The notes: a model not told the origin generated them from the letters alone. DNA of 64,000 nt from Kribbella sp. NBC_00382 (GCF_036067295.1 NZ_CP107954.1:1984001-2048000), one strand, 5' to 3'. Positions 1-8,831 are shown, counted from the stretch's first letter. Made by a program: numbers and translations.

Positions 1-659
1 ATCACGGGTTGCAGATTCAGCGGCTTGACGACCGGGACCGGCGGGAGTGGTTGCCGACGGCGCCGGACGAACATCAGCAGCAGGCCGATGAACAACGCCA
101 GCAACCCGCCGCCGAACACCATCAGGCAAGTACCGAACAGACCTTCGATCTCCACCCCGAAGGTCACCTTCGCGTCGACGCCGGGGGAACCGTCGGCGTT
201 CATCACCACCACGTCGTACCGGCCGTCGGCGATCTGCCACCCGACCGACTGCTTGCCGGGGCCGTTCGCCTTGGCCGTCCACCAGTCCAGACCGGCCGGC
301 GCGGGCAGTGCCGCGACCGTCCCGGTCAGCTGCTGGCTGTCGAACGTCGCCGGCAGGTCGAAGTGCATGATCCGCGTGTACTGCGAACCGCCGAGGTAAC
401 TGGCCACATCGATGTCCTGGCCGATCCCGACGAAGACCGGCTTGGCCGCCGTCGCGGTGACGTGCAGCGTCGGGCCGTGCCGGTCGATCAGGTCGGGCGC
501 GGTCATCACCGCCAGCCCCTTGCTCGCCAGCGACTGCGCGCCGGTGTCGACGGTGTTGTCGGGGCCGACCAGCCAGAAGGCCGCGACCCCTCCCGCGGCG
601 GTGATCAGCAATCCCACCAGAGCCAGCAGCAGGCCGAAGGCGATCCGGGCGACACGCAT
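1..659 (-). CDS. Membrane protein of unknown function (3' end outside window)
   Basis: This reading frame is open from an ATG at 659 to the window edge, so its C-terminus is missing. A GGGAG ribosome site lies just upstream of the ATG. The protein starts with a hydrophobic segment (about residues 5-30), followed by an extracytoplasmic region of about 150 residues and a second membrane segment near residues 180-205 that ends in an RRRR stretch and a Pro-rich cytoplasmic tail. The middle region contains repeated beta-like segments. This topology is common in actinobacterial proteins of unknown function, and I cannot assign a role. It is divergent from the TetR gene at 795, so that regulator may control it (inference). 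The opposite-strand frames here look like shadows, being rich in Arg, Gln and His. Confidence 0.8.
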   Translation of the reverse strand, partial: MRVARIAFGLLLALVGLLITAAGGVAAFWLVGPDNTVDTGAQSLASKGLAVMTAPDLIDRHGPTLHVTATAAKPVFVGIGQDIDVASYLGGSQYTRIMHFDLPATFDSQQLTGTVAALPAPAGLDWWTAKANGPGKQSVGWQIADGRYDVVVMNADGSPGVDAKVTFGVEIEGLFGTCLMVFGGGLLALFIGLLLMFVRRRRQPLPPVPVVKPLNLQPV

Positions 660-756
660 GAAAGAACTCCCCGTTGGTACGGCAAAGGCGGCCCAGAGCG
701 GAGGCCGTCATCTCGGATAACTGAGGCTGCAGTGATCTGTTACTCTTCCGGCAGTT

Positions 757-773
757 AGTGAACAGTCATTCGT
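757..773. promoter_or_regulatory. Candidate TetR operator in the divergent gap
   Basis: The sequence AGTGAACAGTCATTCGT is an imperfect palindrome lying between the divergent membrane-protein and TetR genes. TGAAC/TTC half-sites of this kind are typical of TetR-family operators. It sits where the promoters of both genes should be, so autoregulation by the TetR protein at 795 is a reasonable guess. Confidence 0.4.
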
Positions 774-794
774 AAACTCTGCGGCGGGAGATCC

Positions 795-1382
795 ATGGCC
801 AGACCACGCCTGATCAGCGACGACGCGATCCTGGACGCGACCCGTCAGGTACTGGCCGAACTGGGCCCCACCAAGCTGACCCTGGCCGCGGTCGGCGCCC
901 GGATCGGGCTCGCCCCGCCGACCCTGATGCAGCGGTTCGGGTCGAAGCGCGGGCTGCTGCTTGCCTCGGCGGCCCGGTCGCCGCTGATGGTGCTCCGGGC
1001 GGTCGCGGAGGCGGAGGCCAGGAACACCTCCCCGCTGGCCACCCTGCGCGACTTCGCGCTGTCGAGCGTGGCGCATATCCAGCACCGCGAGGAGCTCGGC
1101 AACGGGCTCGGGTTCGTCCAGCTGGATGTCGCGGACCCTGAGTTCCGGGCGCACGCGCTGGCGCATACGGCCGCGATCGTCGACAGCTCCGCCCGGCTGT
1201 TGGCGGCCGCCCAGGAGGCCGGCGAGCTCAAGCCGGACGTCGACATCGCGGCGCTGGCCCGCCTCACCCTGGTCTGCTTCAACGGCGCCCTACAGGTCTG
1301 GGCCGTCACCGGCTGGGGCTCTCTCACCGACTTCCTGCGAGCCCAGCTCGACCTGCTGCTCTCGCCCTACACGACGGAGTAG
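795..1382 (+). CDS. TetR/AcrR family transcriptional regulator
   Basis: A 195-residue protein with an N-terminal helix-turn-helix at about residues 28-54 (TLAAVGARIGL, then PPTLMQRFGSKRGLL), the normal TetR layout. The rest is a helical ligand-binding and dimerisation domain whose ligand cannot be predicted. The ATG at 795 has a GGGAG site six or so bases upstream. The stop is followed after four bases by the start of a CPBP-type membrane protease, so the two are almost certainly co-transcribed. A candidate operator lies at 757-773. Probably a repressor of its own operon and perhaps of the divergent membrane protein (inference). Confidence 0.9.
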   Translation: MARPRLISDDAILDATRQVLAELGPTKLTLAAVGARIGLAPPTLMQRFGSKRGLLLASAARSPLMVLRAVAEAEARNTSPLATLRDFALSSVAHIQHREELGNGLGFVQLDVADPEFRAHALAHTAAIVDSSARLLAAAQEAGELKPDVDIAALARLTLVCFNGALQVWAVTGWGSLTDFLRAQLDLLLSPYTTE

Positions 1383-1386
1383 ACGG

Positions 1387-2139
1387 ATGTTCTTGCGAGT
1401 ACTGGTGTTCTACGTGACCACCATGGTCTTCTCAGGCGGCCTCAACGCGCTGCAGTCCGGAGTCGGCCCCGATCCCGACCTGATCCAGCTGGTGCAGTTT
1501 GCCCCGGCCCTGGCGGTCGGGGTGATGTACCTGCTGTTCAGGCGCAGTACCAAGGTGCAGGTGCGCTTCACCCCGGCTGCGGACGTCGCCGGGCGGTCCG
1601 CGGTCATGGTCGGCATCGTGCTGGCGGCGATGGCGGGCTCGATCGCCATCCACGCGGCAGCCGGTCACAGCTGGTGGAGCGGCGGGCTGCCCTTCCCGGT
1701 CTGGGCAATGGTCCTGACGATGGTCGTCGGGGCCGCAGGCGAGGAGCTGGGCTGGCGCGCCTACCTCCAGCCCTACCTGCAGACCCGTTTCTCCGCACTA
1801 CGTTCCTCGCTGATCGTCGGCCTGCTGTGGGGCTTCTGGCACATCGGCGGCTTCGAGTACGGCCTCGTCTACATGGGCCTGTTCGTCGTGATGACGGTCG
1901 GCCTGTCGGTCGTGATGGGCGCAGTACTGCAGTCGGCCCGTGGCGCCAACCTGGCCGTCGCCACCGCCGGGCACGCAGCGGTCAACCTCTGTATGTTCGC
2001 GCTCTTCGACGAAGAGGACGGCGACAAGTTCTCGATGGCCGCCCTGGCCGCGGTCTGGGTGATCGCGGCAGTAGTCACCCACTACGTCTACCGCCGGCCG
2101 CGGACGTCCGTCAGCGCCAAGGCGGGAGCCTTGGTCTAG
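1387..2139 (+). CDS. CPBP family intramembrane metalloprotease (Abi domain)
   Basis: A 250-residue polytopic membrane protein with about seven hydrophobic segments. It carries the CPBP/Abi signature: an EExxxR motif (EELGWR, about residues 119-124), an FWH motif with a His near 152, and a further His near 196 in HAAVN. These residues form the active site in Rce1-like intramembrane proteases. I chose the ATG at 1387, four bases after the TetR stop; longer upstream frames overlap the regulator. Roles of bacterial members range from bacteriocin self-immunity to protein maturation, and the substrate here is unknown. Confidence 0.88.
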   Translation: MFLRVLVFYVTTMVFSGGLNALQSGVGPDPDLIQLVQFAPALAVGVMYLLFRRSTKVQVRFTPAADVAGRSAVMVGIVLAAMAGSIAIHAAAGHSWWSGGLPFPVWAMVLTMVVGAAGEELGWRAYLQPYLQTRFSALRSSLIVGLLWGFWHIGGFEYGLVYMGLFVVMTVGLSVVMGAVLQSARGANLAVATAGHAAVNLCMFALFDEEDGDKFSMAALAAVWVIAAVVTHYVYRRPRTSVSAKAGALV

Positions 2140-2145
2140 TACTGG

Positions 2146-2463
2146 CTAGTTGCGGCCGCGGGGGGCGTAGAGGGCACGGCGGAGGCGGAGCTCGTCGCGG
2201 ATCGACGGTGGGATCGGCAGGTTGCGCTCGCCCAGGGCGGCCGCGCAGGCCTCCAGGCTCTGCAGCAGGCGGTCCGCCCGCGGGCCGCCGACCGCCCCGA
2301 TCCTGGGGGCGCCACGCTCGACCTGGTTCGCCGACCGGGCGGCGTTCAGCTCGGCGAAGATGACGCCCAGCGTGATGTCGGACGGCCGGAGCCGCAGTGG
2401 CTCGGTCTGGCCCTGGCCGGATGGCACGAGCTGAGCGGACGGCAGGAACAGGGGTAACGACAT
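2146..2463 (-). CDS. Small hypothetical protein
   Basis: A 105-residue soluble protein with normal codon use for this strand and a plausible GAGG ribosome site before the ATG at 2463. The sequence is Leu/Ala/Arg-rich with predicted helices (for example DITLGVIFAELNAARSANQV), and no known domain was recognised. It lies 70 bases downstream of the MFS gene on the same strand and may belong to the same transcript. It converges with the CPBP protease gene seven bases away. Confidence 0.6.
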   Translation of the reverse strand: MSLPLFLPSAQLVPSGQGQTEPLRLRPSDITLGVIFAELNAARSANQVERGAPRIGAVGGPRADRLLQSLEACAAALGERNLPIPPSIRDELRLRRALYAPRGRN

Positions 2464-2532
2464 CTACATCGCCTCGTCACACCGGAGGTTCAAAGGCGCG
2501 CTCGACCTTGAGGCGCCACCGACTCCGATGTC

Positions 2533-3717
2533 TCAAGGTACTCCTACTACTGCTGTCCGGACGCTTCGACTACTCAGCAGAGTCGCTCCTGCGAGCGCTG
2601 TGCCCGCCGCGCAAGTCAGTACTGCGACCTGCGCGCCGGTACTCGCCACGCCCCCGAGCAAGTTCATGGAGACGACCAGTGGCAGCGTCTGGGCCAGGGA
2701 CAGCAGGGACTGCAACCGGGTCAGGTGGGAGCGCGGAGTACTGGCGACGAACAGCGGCGCGAGGTGAGACGTGAACAGCCCGACCCCAACCCCCTGGACG
2801 AACGCCGACAACACCGCCGCATAGCCGACTGACGACAGCCCAAGCCCGGTGATGCCTCCCGCAGCCACTAGGCACCCGAAAGCCGCCGCCGCACCGGGTA
2901 CAGCAAACCCGCCGCCCCTGGCCACAACCAGCGTCACCAGCAGGCTGCCGACGACGGTCGCCCCGACGATCAGCCCAGCCTGCGACGCCGGCCAACCCTG
3001 TGAGCGCGCGAGGAGTGGGACGCACAGCGACGTCACCGGCAGCACGAAGGCCGCTGTCAGGCCGACGGTGAGCAGCAGGGCACGGAGTACCGGCTCGGAC
3101 CAGGCGAGGCGGATGCCGTCGAGGGCCTCCTTCACCACGGACTTGCCAGGAGCTGCGTCCGTGCTCAGCGGAGGCCTGATGGCCAGCAGGCAGGCGAAGG
3201 CGACCCCGAAGGTCATGCCGTCGATCAGCAGAGCACCGACCAGACCGGCGGTCGCGACCAGGAGGCCGCCGAGTGGGCCGGCCGCGAGGGTCACCACCTG
3301 TTGCGTTGAGGTGCGCAGAGCCATCGCCTTGGGCAGCGTCGCGTCGTCGGCGAAGAGGCGAGGGAACGCGCCCGCTGCGGGTAGGGCGAAGGCGTCGACC
3401 GTGCCGATGACTCCGGCGGTCAGGAGGAGCAGCGTTGCCGTAGTACCGGTCAGTTTGAAGGCGAGAGCCAGCAGGAGAGTCAGGAAGGCTAGTAGGAAGT
3501 AGCAGGTGAGCAGTACTCGGCGTGGGCCCCAGCGGTCACCCAGGACGCCGCCTGCGAGGAGTAGTACGGCTCTGGGCAGGGTGAAGCCGGTCAGGACGAG
3601 ACCGGCCACGTGCGGGCCGAGTGCCGACGCTGCCCAGCCAAGGGCGAAGAACAGCGTCGTATCTCCGAAAGACGAGAGTGTCGCGCCTGCCAACCAGCCG
3701 TAGAAGCTCCGGTTCAC
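2533..3717 (-). CDS. MFS transporter, probable drug or small-molecule efflux
   Basis: A 394-residue protein with about twelve hydrophobic segments. It has a loop 2-3 motif (GDRWGPRRVLL) and the even spacing of an MFS permease of the enterobactin-exporter-like group common in actinomycetes. The start is the GTG at 3717, which overlaps the stop of the upstream MerR-clamp gene by four bases (GTGA), implying translational coupling. Regulation by the coupled MerR protein is likely. The substrate is not predictable from sequence. Confidence 0.88.
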   Translation of the reverse strand: MNRSFYGWLAGATLSSFGDTTLFFALGWAASALGPHVAGLVLTGFTLPRAVLLLAGGVLGDRWGPRRVLLTCYFLLAFLTLLLALAFKLTGTTATLLLLTAGVIGTVDAFALPAAGAFPRLFADDATLPKAMALRTSTQQVVTLAAGPLGGLLVATAGLVGALLIDGMTFGVAFACLLAIRPPLSTDAAPGKSVVKEALDGIRLAWSEPVLRALLLTVGLTAAFVLPVTSLCVPLLARSQGWPASQAGLIVGATVVGSLLVTLVVARGGGFAVPGAAAAFGCLVAAGGITGLGLSSVGYAAVLSAFVQGVGVGLFTSHLAPLFVASTPRSHLTRLQSLLSLAQTLPLVVSMNLLGGVASTGAQVAVLTCAAGTALAGATLLSSRSVRTAVVGVP

Positions 3718-4775
3718 CCGTCGAGGCGGGTCGGCATCACCAGCGTGGTGAACGTCCCCTGGTCGGCCGAGCGAACCACTACCGGCCGGTCGACGGCAGT
3801 CAGCTCCAGCAAGACGTCCGGCCCGACGCTGACGCTCAGTGCTGCCGCCAGGAGCGAGGCGGAGAAGCCGAGCTGCGCAGCCCCCGACCCGATCCCCTCC
3901 AGTACTCCGAGCAGCTCGCCGCGCGCATAGCCGACCGGCTCCACCGCCGTCACCGTGACCTTGCCCGAGTCGATGTCGAGGGCAACCGTCTCACCGGTCA
4001 GCACGGCCATGAACTGCTGCCGGTCCACAACCACCCGGCAGGCCGGCGGAGTCAGTCCGTCGAGGATCGACTGGTACGCCGGGAACTCCTCGTCCACGAC
4101 CGGTACCACCCGAGACTCGCCGTCGACGACCAGCGCAGTACCGGCCGGGCCAGTCTCCAGCCGCACCTCGACAGCAGCGCCCACCCACCGGGCCAACGCC
4201 GTCAGCTCGGACGCCCGGACCAGCAGGTTGCGCGGGTACCCGGCAAACCCGAGCGGCTGAAGCTTCCGCACCGACAGCCGGTAGCGATCGGTCGCCACCA
4301 CCGCCACCTCGTCCTCACCAAGCTCCAGGAAGACACAGGCCAGCGCAGGGATCTCATCCGACGAGGCCGCAGCCGCAGCCACCTGCCGGATCGCTGAAGC
4401 CAGCTCGGCCCCACCCAACGTGACCGCGCACTCGTAGGGCACAGCCGGCAGCGAGGCCAGGATCCGCGCAGTAGCCCGCCGAGCCGCCTCCGCCTTCCCC
4501 TCCACCGTCTTCAGATGCGCCTGCACTACGGCCACCCCCTCCGCCGCCCCCTCGTCGAGCACCACCCGTACCTCCGCCAGTGGCAGGTCGATCTCGCGCA
4601 GGTCGCGGAGCAACGCAGCACGTGCCTCCTGCGACGGGGCGTAGTACCGGTAGCCGTTCTGGTCGTCCACCGAGGCCGGCCGGAGCAACCCACAGTCGTC
4701 GTAGAAGCGCAGCGCGCTCGGGGTCAGCCCGACCTGGCGGGCGAAGGCGCTGATCGTCAGCAGCTCGTCTGTCAT
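3714..4775 (-). CDS. MerR-type regulator fused to a DNA polymerase III beta-clamp-like domain
   Basis: A 353-residue protein from the ATG at 4775. Residues 1-75 are a MerR winged helix (LLTISAFARQVGLTPSALRF, then YYAPSQEARAALLRDL). A short coiled region runs to about residue 115. Residues 120-353 look like the middle and C-terminal folds of a bacterial sliding clamp, including VTVTAVEPVGYARGELLG and the C-terminal FTTLVMPTRL, which matches the VMPxRL end of DnaN. The N-terminal clamp domain is replaced by the MerR domain. Proteins like this are annotated in actinobacteria as DNA polymerase III subunit beta family, but I know of no described role. The clamp part may act as a dimeric sensor. 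It is coupled by GTGA overlap to an MFS pump, suggesting control of efflux. Confidence 0.85.
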   Translation of the reverse strand: MTDELLTISAFARQVGLTPSALRFYDDCGLLRPASVDDQNGYRYYAPSQEARAALLRDLREIDLPLAEVRVVLDEGAAEGVAVVQAHLKTVEGKAEAARRATARILASLPAVPYECAVTLGGAELASAIRQVAAAAASSDEIPALACVFLELGEDEVAVVATDRYRLSVRKLQPLGFAGYPRNLLVRASELTALARWVGAAVEVRLETGPAGTALVVDGESRVVPVVDEEFPAYQSILDGLTPPACRVVVDRQQFMAVLTGETVALDIDSGKVTVTAVEPVGYARGELLGVLEGIGSGAAQLGFSASLLAAALSVSVGPDVLLELTAVDRPVVVRSADQGTFTTLVMPTRLDG

Positions 4776-4883
4776 GCCGCCGATCCTGGGTCTTCGACCA
4801 ACTCGAAGGTCAACACGGCAGGGGTTGCGGGCGTCGCGGAGGTCGGCACGACAGGGGGTTGCGGAGGTGTTGAGAATAGAGGC

Positions 4884-5357
4884 GTGACGAGGTTGTTCGT
4901 GGTGTGCGGCGCGCCGGGCGCCGGCAAATCGACGGTGATCCCGGAGCTCCTGCGGCTGCGCTCGAAACAGCTCGTCGTGATGGACATGGACGAGCTGCTG
5001 GACCACGAAGGCCGGGTGCTCGGGGTGACGATCGCCGACCCGTCCGCCGCGCGGCACTGGCCCGCGTACAACGCGTTGTGGCTGCGGATCACCGAGCTCG
5101 TCCGCCGGTCCGGTACTCCCATGCTGCTGCTCACCCCGGGCATCCCGACCGAGCTGCCCGAGGGCCGCTGGCTGCACCTCGACTGCCCGGACGCGATCCG
5201 CCGCAAGCGCCTGACCGAGCGCGACTGGCCGGAGCAGCAGATCGCCGGCGCGCTCGAGGACGCCGCCGAGATGCGCAAGCTGGTCCCCCGGTCCGTGCCG
5301 GGCGACGGCACGCCCGAGGAGTCAGCCCGGCTGATCCTTGCCTGGGTCAACGAGTGA
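4884..5357 (+). CDS. AAA/P-loop nucleotide-binding protein, kinase-like
   Basis: A 157-residue protein starting at GTG 4884. It begins RLFVVCGAPGAGKST, a Walker A motif at about residues 9-16, and carries MDMDELLD as a probable Walker B-like acidic strand. A late REW-like lid region (RRKRLTERDWPEQQIAG) resembles small-molecule or nucleoside kinases of the AAA_33/zeta-like type. The substrate is unknown. There is no strong ribosome site, but GAGAAT six bases before the GTG could be a -10 box of a leaderless transcript. It is divergent from the MerR-clamp gene and overlaps the end of the convergent hydrolase gene by 11 bases. Confidence 0.78.
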   Translation: MTRLFVVCGAPGAGKSTVIPELLRLRSKQLVVMDMDELLDHEGRVLGVTIADPSAARHWPAYNALWLRITELVRRSGTPMLLLTPGIPTELPEGRWLHLDCPDAIRRKRLTERDWPEQQIAGALEDAAEMRKLVPRSVPGDGTPEESARLILAWVNE

Positions 5358-6252
5358 ACCAGTCGCGCAGGATCGCGGTGTAGTCCTCACTGATCCCCTC
5401 CACCGAGCGATCCGGCGTACCCGGCCAGTGACCGACTCCTGGGATCCGGACGCTCTCGACGGCAGTGTTGCCCGACGCGGCCGCGGCCCGTCGCCAGACC
5501 TCCAGCGTCTCCGGTACCGGCAGGTTGGCCTCGTCCTCGCCGTGCATCAGCAGTACCGGGCACTTGACGGTCGCGTAGAGCGGCTCGGATGCGAAGTCGA
5601 TCTCATGCCATACCGGCAGCTCGTCGCCCAGGTCGACGGGGATACCGGCCAGGTCGAACCACGGCTCGCCCGACCGCCGCTGCAGCAGCTCATCTACAGC
5701 CACCCGCTCCGCCGAGTCCCGTGCCACCTCACCCCGCGCCTTGCCCCGCAGCAGCTCAGCGACGGCATCACGGATCTCCAGAGCCCCGGCAACGGCCTCA
5801 TCGCCGTACCCGGCCCGCCGGACCGACAGCTCCGTCGCATGCCGCATCTGCTCCGCAGGACTCACCCCGGCGCACCCGAGCAGCAGCAGGAACGCCGTCT
5901 CGGGCAACTGCTGCGCAGCGAGCGCCGCCACCCACGTCCCCTGGCTAACACCCCAGAACCCGACCGGTACGTCGTAGTGCAGCTTCAACTCTTGATACGC
6001 GGCAACAGCACCCGAGGCCTGGACGGCGTACGGGATGTCCACGTCGTCATACGGCCAAGGCGCCCGCTCGAAAGCCAGGACCGCGATCCCCAGCGGCGCA
6101 AGTGTCGCCGCAAGGTGCTCGAAGATCGGCTGCTCAAATGACGAGCTGCTAGACCCGTGCAGCGCGACAACCCCCGCCCGGACCGGTACTTCGGTAGGCA
6201 CGGTCAACAACGCGGGCCGCCCGTCGACGGCGATCTCCTGGGCCTTGATCAT
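5347..6252 (-). CDS. Alpha/beta hydrolase (dienelactone hydrolase/prolyl oligopeptidase-like)
   Basis: A 301-residue protein from ATG 6252. It shows an oxyanion-hole region (VALHGSSSSS), a nucleophile elbow GVSQG (GFWGVSQGTWVAAL), a late acid region (LMHGEDEANLPV) and the catalytic His in GVGHWPG near the C-terminus, which completes the Ser-Asp-His triad. The substrate is unknown; it is most like esterases and acyl-peptide hydrolase relatives. It lies 10 bases downstream of anmK on the same strand and is probably the last gene of that operon. Confidence 0.85.
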   Translation of the reverse strand: MIKAQEIAVDGRPALLTVPTEVPVRAGVVALHGSSSSSFEQPIFEHLAATLAPLGIAVLAFERAPWPYDDVDIPYAVQASGAVAAYQELKLHYDVPVGFWGVSQGTWVAALAAQQLPETAFLLLLGCAGVSPAEQMRHATELSVRRAGYGDEAVAGALEIRDAVAELLRGKARGEVARDSAERVAVDELLQRRSGEPWFDLAGIPVDLGDELPVWHEIDFASEPLYATVKCPVLLMHGEDEANLPVPETLEVWRRAAAASGNTAVESVRIPGVGHWPGTPDRSVEGISEDYTAILRDWFTR

Positions 6253-6262
6253 CGCTGGATCG

Positions 6263-7441
6263 TCACACGATGCCCGGGTCAAGCAGTAGGCCCACCGGTG
6301 CCCACTTGGGCCGCGGCGACACCGGCAGAGGCCCTGCCCCAGGCGTGATCGACCCGAGCACACTGGTGTGCCGTGCGCCGGTACAACTCGGCACAGTCCC
6401 GCCAAGCCCGTTCACCGTCAGGAACCCCAGTACTGCGAACGCATACGCCTCCTTGGCCGCTGACGGCATCCCCAGCTCATCAGTGGCCAGCAACGGCACG
6501 TCGCCAAGCTCAGACGCCAGCAGATGCATCAGTACCGGGTTGCGGATCCCACCCCCGGCCGCGATGACCTCTGTCCCGCCATGGGCGCGTACTGCGTCCG
6601 CGACCGTCCGAGCCGTCAACGCAGTCACCGTGGCGACCAGGTCATCCGGTTCGACCGGCGGGAGCCCACTCATCGCCTCAGCTAGGTAGCCGAGGTGGAA
6701 CAGCTCCTTGCCGGTGCTCTTCGGCGCGGGACGCGCGTAGTACGGCTCGGCCAGCAGGCGGTCGAACAGCTCTTGGTGGACCTGGCCACGCCCGGCCATC
6801 ACTCCGTCGGCGTCGAAGGTGGACTCACCAGCGGTGAGCTCACGCACGACGGCGTCGATCAATGCATTGGCCGGGCCGGTGTCGAAGGCGAGCGGGTCAT
6901 CCACAGCCGGGACGACGGTGATGTTGGCGATCCCGCCCAGGTTGAGGGCGACCGGCGTACCGGGGCGGCCGCGCAACCAGAGGACGTCCACGATGCTCAC
7001 CAGCGGCGCGCCCTGCCCGCCGGCGGCGACGTCGCGGGTCCGCAGGTCGGAGACGACGGCCGTACCGGTCGCTTCGGCGATCCACGCGGGTTGCCCGAGT
7101 TGCAGCGTGCCACGGACCTTGCCCTCGTCGACCCAGTGAAAGGCGGTCTGCCCGTGCGACACGATCAGGTCGGCGTGCCCACCACACAGCTGCTCAACGG
7201 CCTGCGCTGCAACGCCCGCGAACGCCTGGCCGATCCCGGTGTCCAGCCGGCAAACCTCCTCCAGCGTTGTGGTTGCTGGAGGCAACGATGCAGTCAGTTC
7301 CGCCTGCAGCGCAACGGGATACGGCTGACTCAGCAGGCCCAGCGGAGTCAGTACGATCTGCCCGTCCTCGATCCGCAGGTCGGCCGCCGCGGCGTCGATC
7401 GCGTCGAACGAGGTGCCGGACATCAGGCCGATGACGCGCAT
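6263..7441 (-). CDS. anmK: Anhydro-N-acetylmuramic acid kinase
   Basis: A 392-residue cytoplasmic enzyme that converts 1,6-anhydro-MurNAc to MurNAc-6-phosphate in cell-wall recycling. Family motifs are visible in order: GLMSGTSFDAIDAA at the N-terminus (the usual GTSxDGxD has Ala in place of the second Gly), SHGQTAFHW, NLGGIANIT, FDTGPANALIDAV and AAGGGIRNP. Length matches the family (about 370-400). Its ATG overlaps the TAA stop of the upstream MHS-type permease gene by one base, and a hydrolase gene follows after 10 bases. An importer, kinase and hydrolase in one operon fits scavenging of muropeptide or sugar fragments, though the permease substrate is unproven. Confidence 0.93.
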   Translation of the reverse strand: MRVIGLMSGTSFDAIDAAAADLRIEDGQIVLTPLGLLSQPYPVALQAELTASLPPATTTLEEVCRLDTGIGQAFAGVAAQAVEQLCGGHADLIVSHGQTAFHWVDEGKVRGTLQLGQPAWIAEATGTAVVSDLRTRDVAAGGQGAPLVSIVDVLWLRGRPGTPVALNLGGIANITVVPAVDDPLAFDTGPANALIDAVVRELTAGESTFDADGVMAGRGQVHQELFDRLLAEPYYARPAPKSTGKELFHLGYLAEAMSGLPPVEPDDLVATVTALTARTVADAVRAHGGTEVIAAGGGIRNPVLMHLLASELGDVPLLATDELGMPSAAKEAYAFAVLGFLTVNGLGGTVPSCTGARHTSVLGSITPGAGPLPVSPRPKWAPVGLLLDPGIV

Positions 7442-8748
7442 TAGTCGCGCAACTCGCGCTTGTGGTCGTCGCCGCGGAGCGTCAGCAGGGCGATCACGGA
7501 GACCGCGCAGGTGGCGATCACGTAGTACGCCGGGATGTCGACGTTCTTCGTGCGCTTGATCAGCTCCGTGATGATCAGGCCGGCCGAACCCGAGAAGACG
7601 GCGTTCGACAGCGAATAGGCCAGCCCGAGACCGGTGTACCGCGCTCTGGTGGGGAACATCTCTGCCAGCATGGCCGGTCCCGGCCCAGCCATCAACCCGA
7701 CGACGAGTCCCGCCGCGAAGACCGCGGCCCCCTTGGCCGCATTCGAGCTGCCGGTGTCCTGGAGCAGGTTCATCAACGGCAACGCCAGTACGACGACCAG
7801 CGCCGCGCCCGTCACCATCACCGGCCGTCGCCCGATCCGGTCGCTCAGCCAGCCCGCCGGCATGATCGACACGGCGAACCCCAGGTTGGCCAGCACGGTC
7901 GCGACCAGCGCCTGCTGGAAGCTCGCGTGCAACGTCGCCTGCAGGTACGACGGCATCACGACCAGGAACGTGTACCCGGCCGCCGACCAGCCCATCAATC
8001 GCCCGATGCCGAGCGCGATCGCCTTGGCCACCTCAGCCTTGTCTGCCGGCGGCTGAGCCTGAGCCTGGGCCTTCGCGAAGCTAGGTGTCTCATCGAGCCT
8101 GAGCCGCAACCACAACGCGACGAGTCCGAGCGGCAGCGCCAGGAGGAACGGCACCCGCCAGCCCCAATCGTTCAGTGCCTCCTTGCTCAGTACGGTCGCC
8201 AGGACCGCCGCGAGCCCAGCCCCCACGAGCAGCCCGAGCGCGACGGTCAGAGACTGCCAGGCGCCGTACAGCCCACGCTTCGTCTTGGGCGCGAACTCCG
8301 TCATGATCGACACCGCGCCACCGAACTCACCACCCGCGGACAGCCCCTGCAGCGCCCGTACCAGGGTCAGCAGCCACGGCGCCGCCGCCCCAACGGTCGC
8401 GTACGTCGGCAGGACGCCGATCAGCGTGGTCGAGCCAGTCATCAGCAGCAGGACCAGGATCAGCGTCGGCCGCCGCCCGATCCGGTCGCCGACCCGGCCG
8501 AAGACCGCGGCCCCGATCGGGCGGAAGAAGAACGCCAGCGCGAAGGAGGCGTAGGTCTTGATCAGGCTCTCGGCGTCGCTGGTCGAGCTGCTGCTGAAGA
8601 AGTTCGCCGCGATCACCGTCGCGAAGAAGCCGTACGCCCCGAACTCGTACCATTCGACGAAGTTGCCGACCGTCCCGGCGACCAGCGAACGCCGGGTCCG
8701 GCGGGCATCGACGCTCAGCTCTGCGGCAGTACCAGGTGCAGTGCTCAT
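7441..8748 (-). CDS. MFS transporter, metabolite:H+ symporter (MHS/KgtP-ShiA) family
   Basis: A 435-residue permease. The N-terminus GTVGNFVEWYEFGAYGFF is the hallmark of the MHS subfamily (KgtP, ProP, ShiA, citrate permeases). Two DRxGRRP loops (GDRIGRRPTL and SDRIGRRPVM) mark the two halves of the twelve-helix fold. I chose the ATG at 8748 because GGAAGGAG lies at ideal spacing before it. MHS members import organic acids or betaines with protons. Coupling to anmK suggests a wall-derived acid such as an N-acetylmuramic derivative, which is only inference. Confidence 0.88.
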   Translation of the reverse strand: MSTAPGTAAELSVDARRTRRSLVAGTVGNFVEWYEFGAYGFFATVIAANFFSSSSTSDAESLIKTYASFALAFFFRPIGAAVFGRVGDRIGRRPTLILVLLLMTGSTTLIGVLPTYATVGAAAPWLLTLVRALQGLSAGGEFGGAVSIMTEFAPKTKRGLYGAWQSLTVALGLLVGAGLAAVLATVLSKEALNDWGWRVPFLLALPLGLVALWLRLRLDETPSFAKAQAQAQPPADKAEVAKAIALGIGRLMGWSAAGYTFLVVMPSYLQATLHASFQQALVATVLANLGFAVSIMPAGWLSDRIGRRPVMVTGAALVVVLALPLMNLLQDTGSSNAAKGAAVFAAGLVVGLMAGPGPAMLAEMFPTRARYTGLGLAYSLSNAVFSGSAGLIITELIKRTKNVDIPAYYVIATCAVSVIALLTLRGDDHKRELRD

Positions 8749-8831
8749 GGTTCTCCTTCCGTAGCCGTCTCCAAGCAACCTTCCCCATCGGGCCGGTGTC
8801 ATTACCGGTAACCAGAACAGAAGGGGGTCGA

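Noticed and set aside
9..758. Long plus-strand frame at the window start
   Set aside because: Composition is rich in Arg, Gln and His as in frame shadows, while the opposite strand encodes a membrane protein with a good ribosome site.
1126..1386. N-terminal extension of the CPBP protease
   Set aside because: It overlaps the TetR gene in another frame and adds Arg/Ser/Pro-rich shadow sequence; ATG 1387 fits.
4776..5177. N-terminal extension of the MerR-clamp protein
   Set aside because: Overlaps the P-loop gene region and has no domain; MerR proteins begin just before the first helix, matching ATG 4775.
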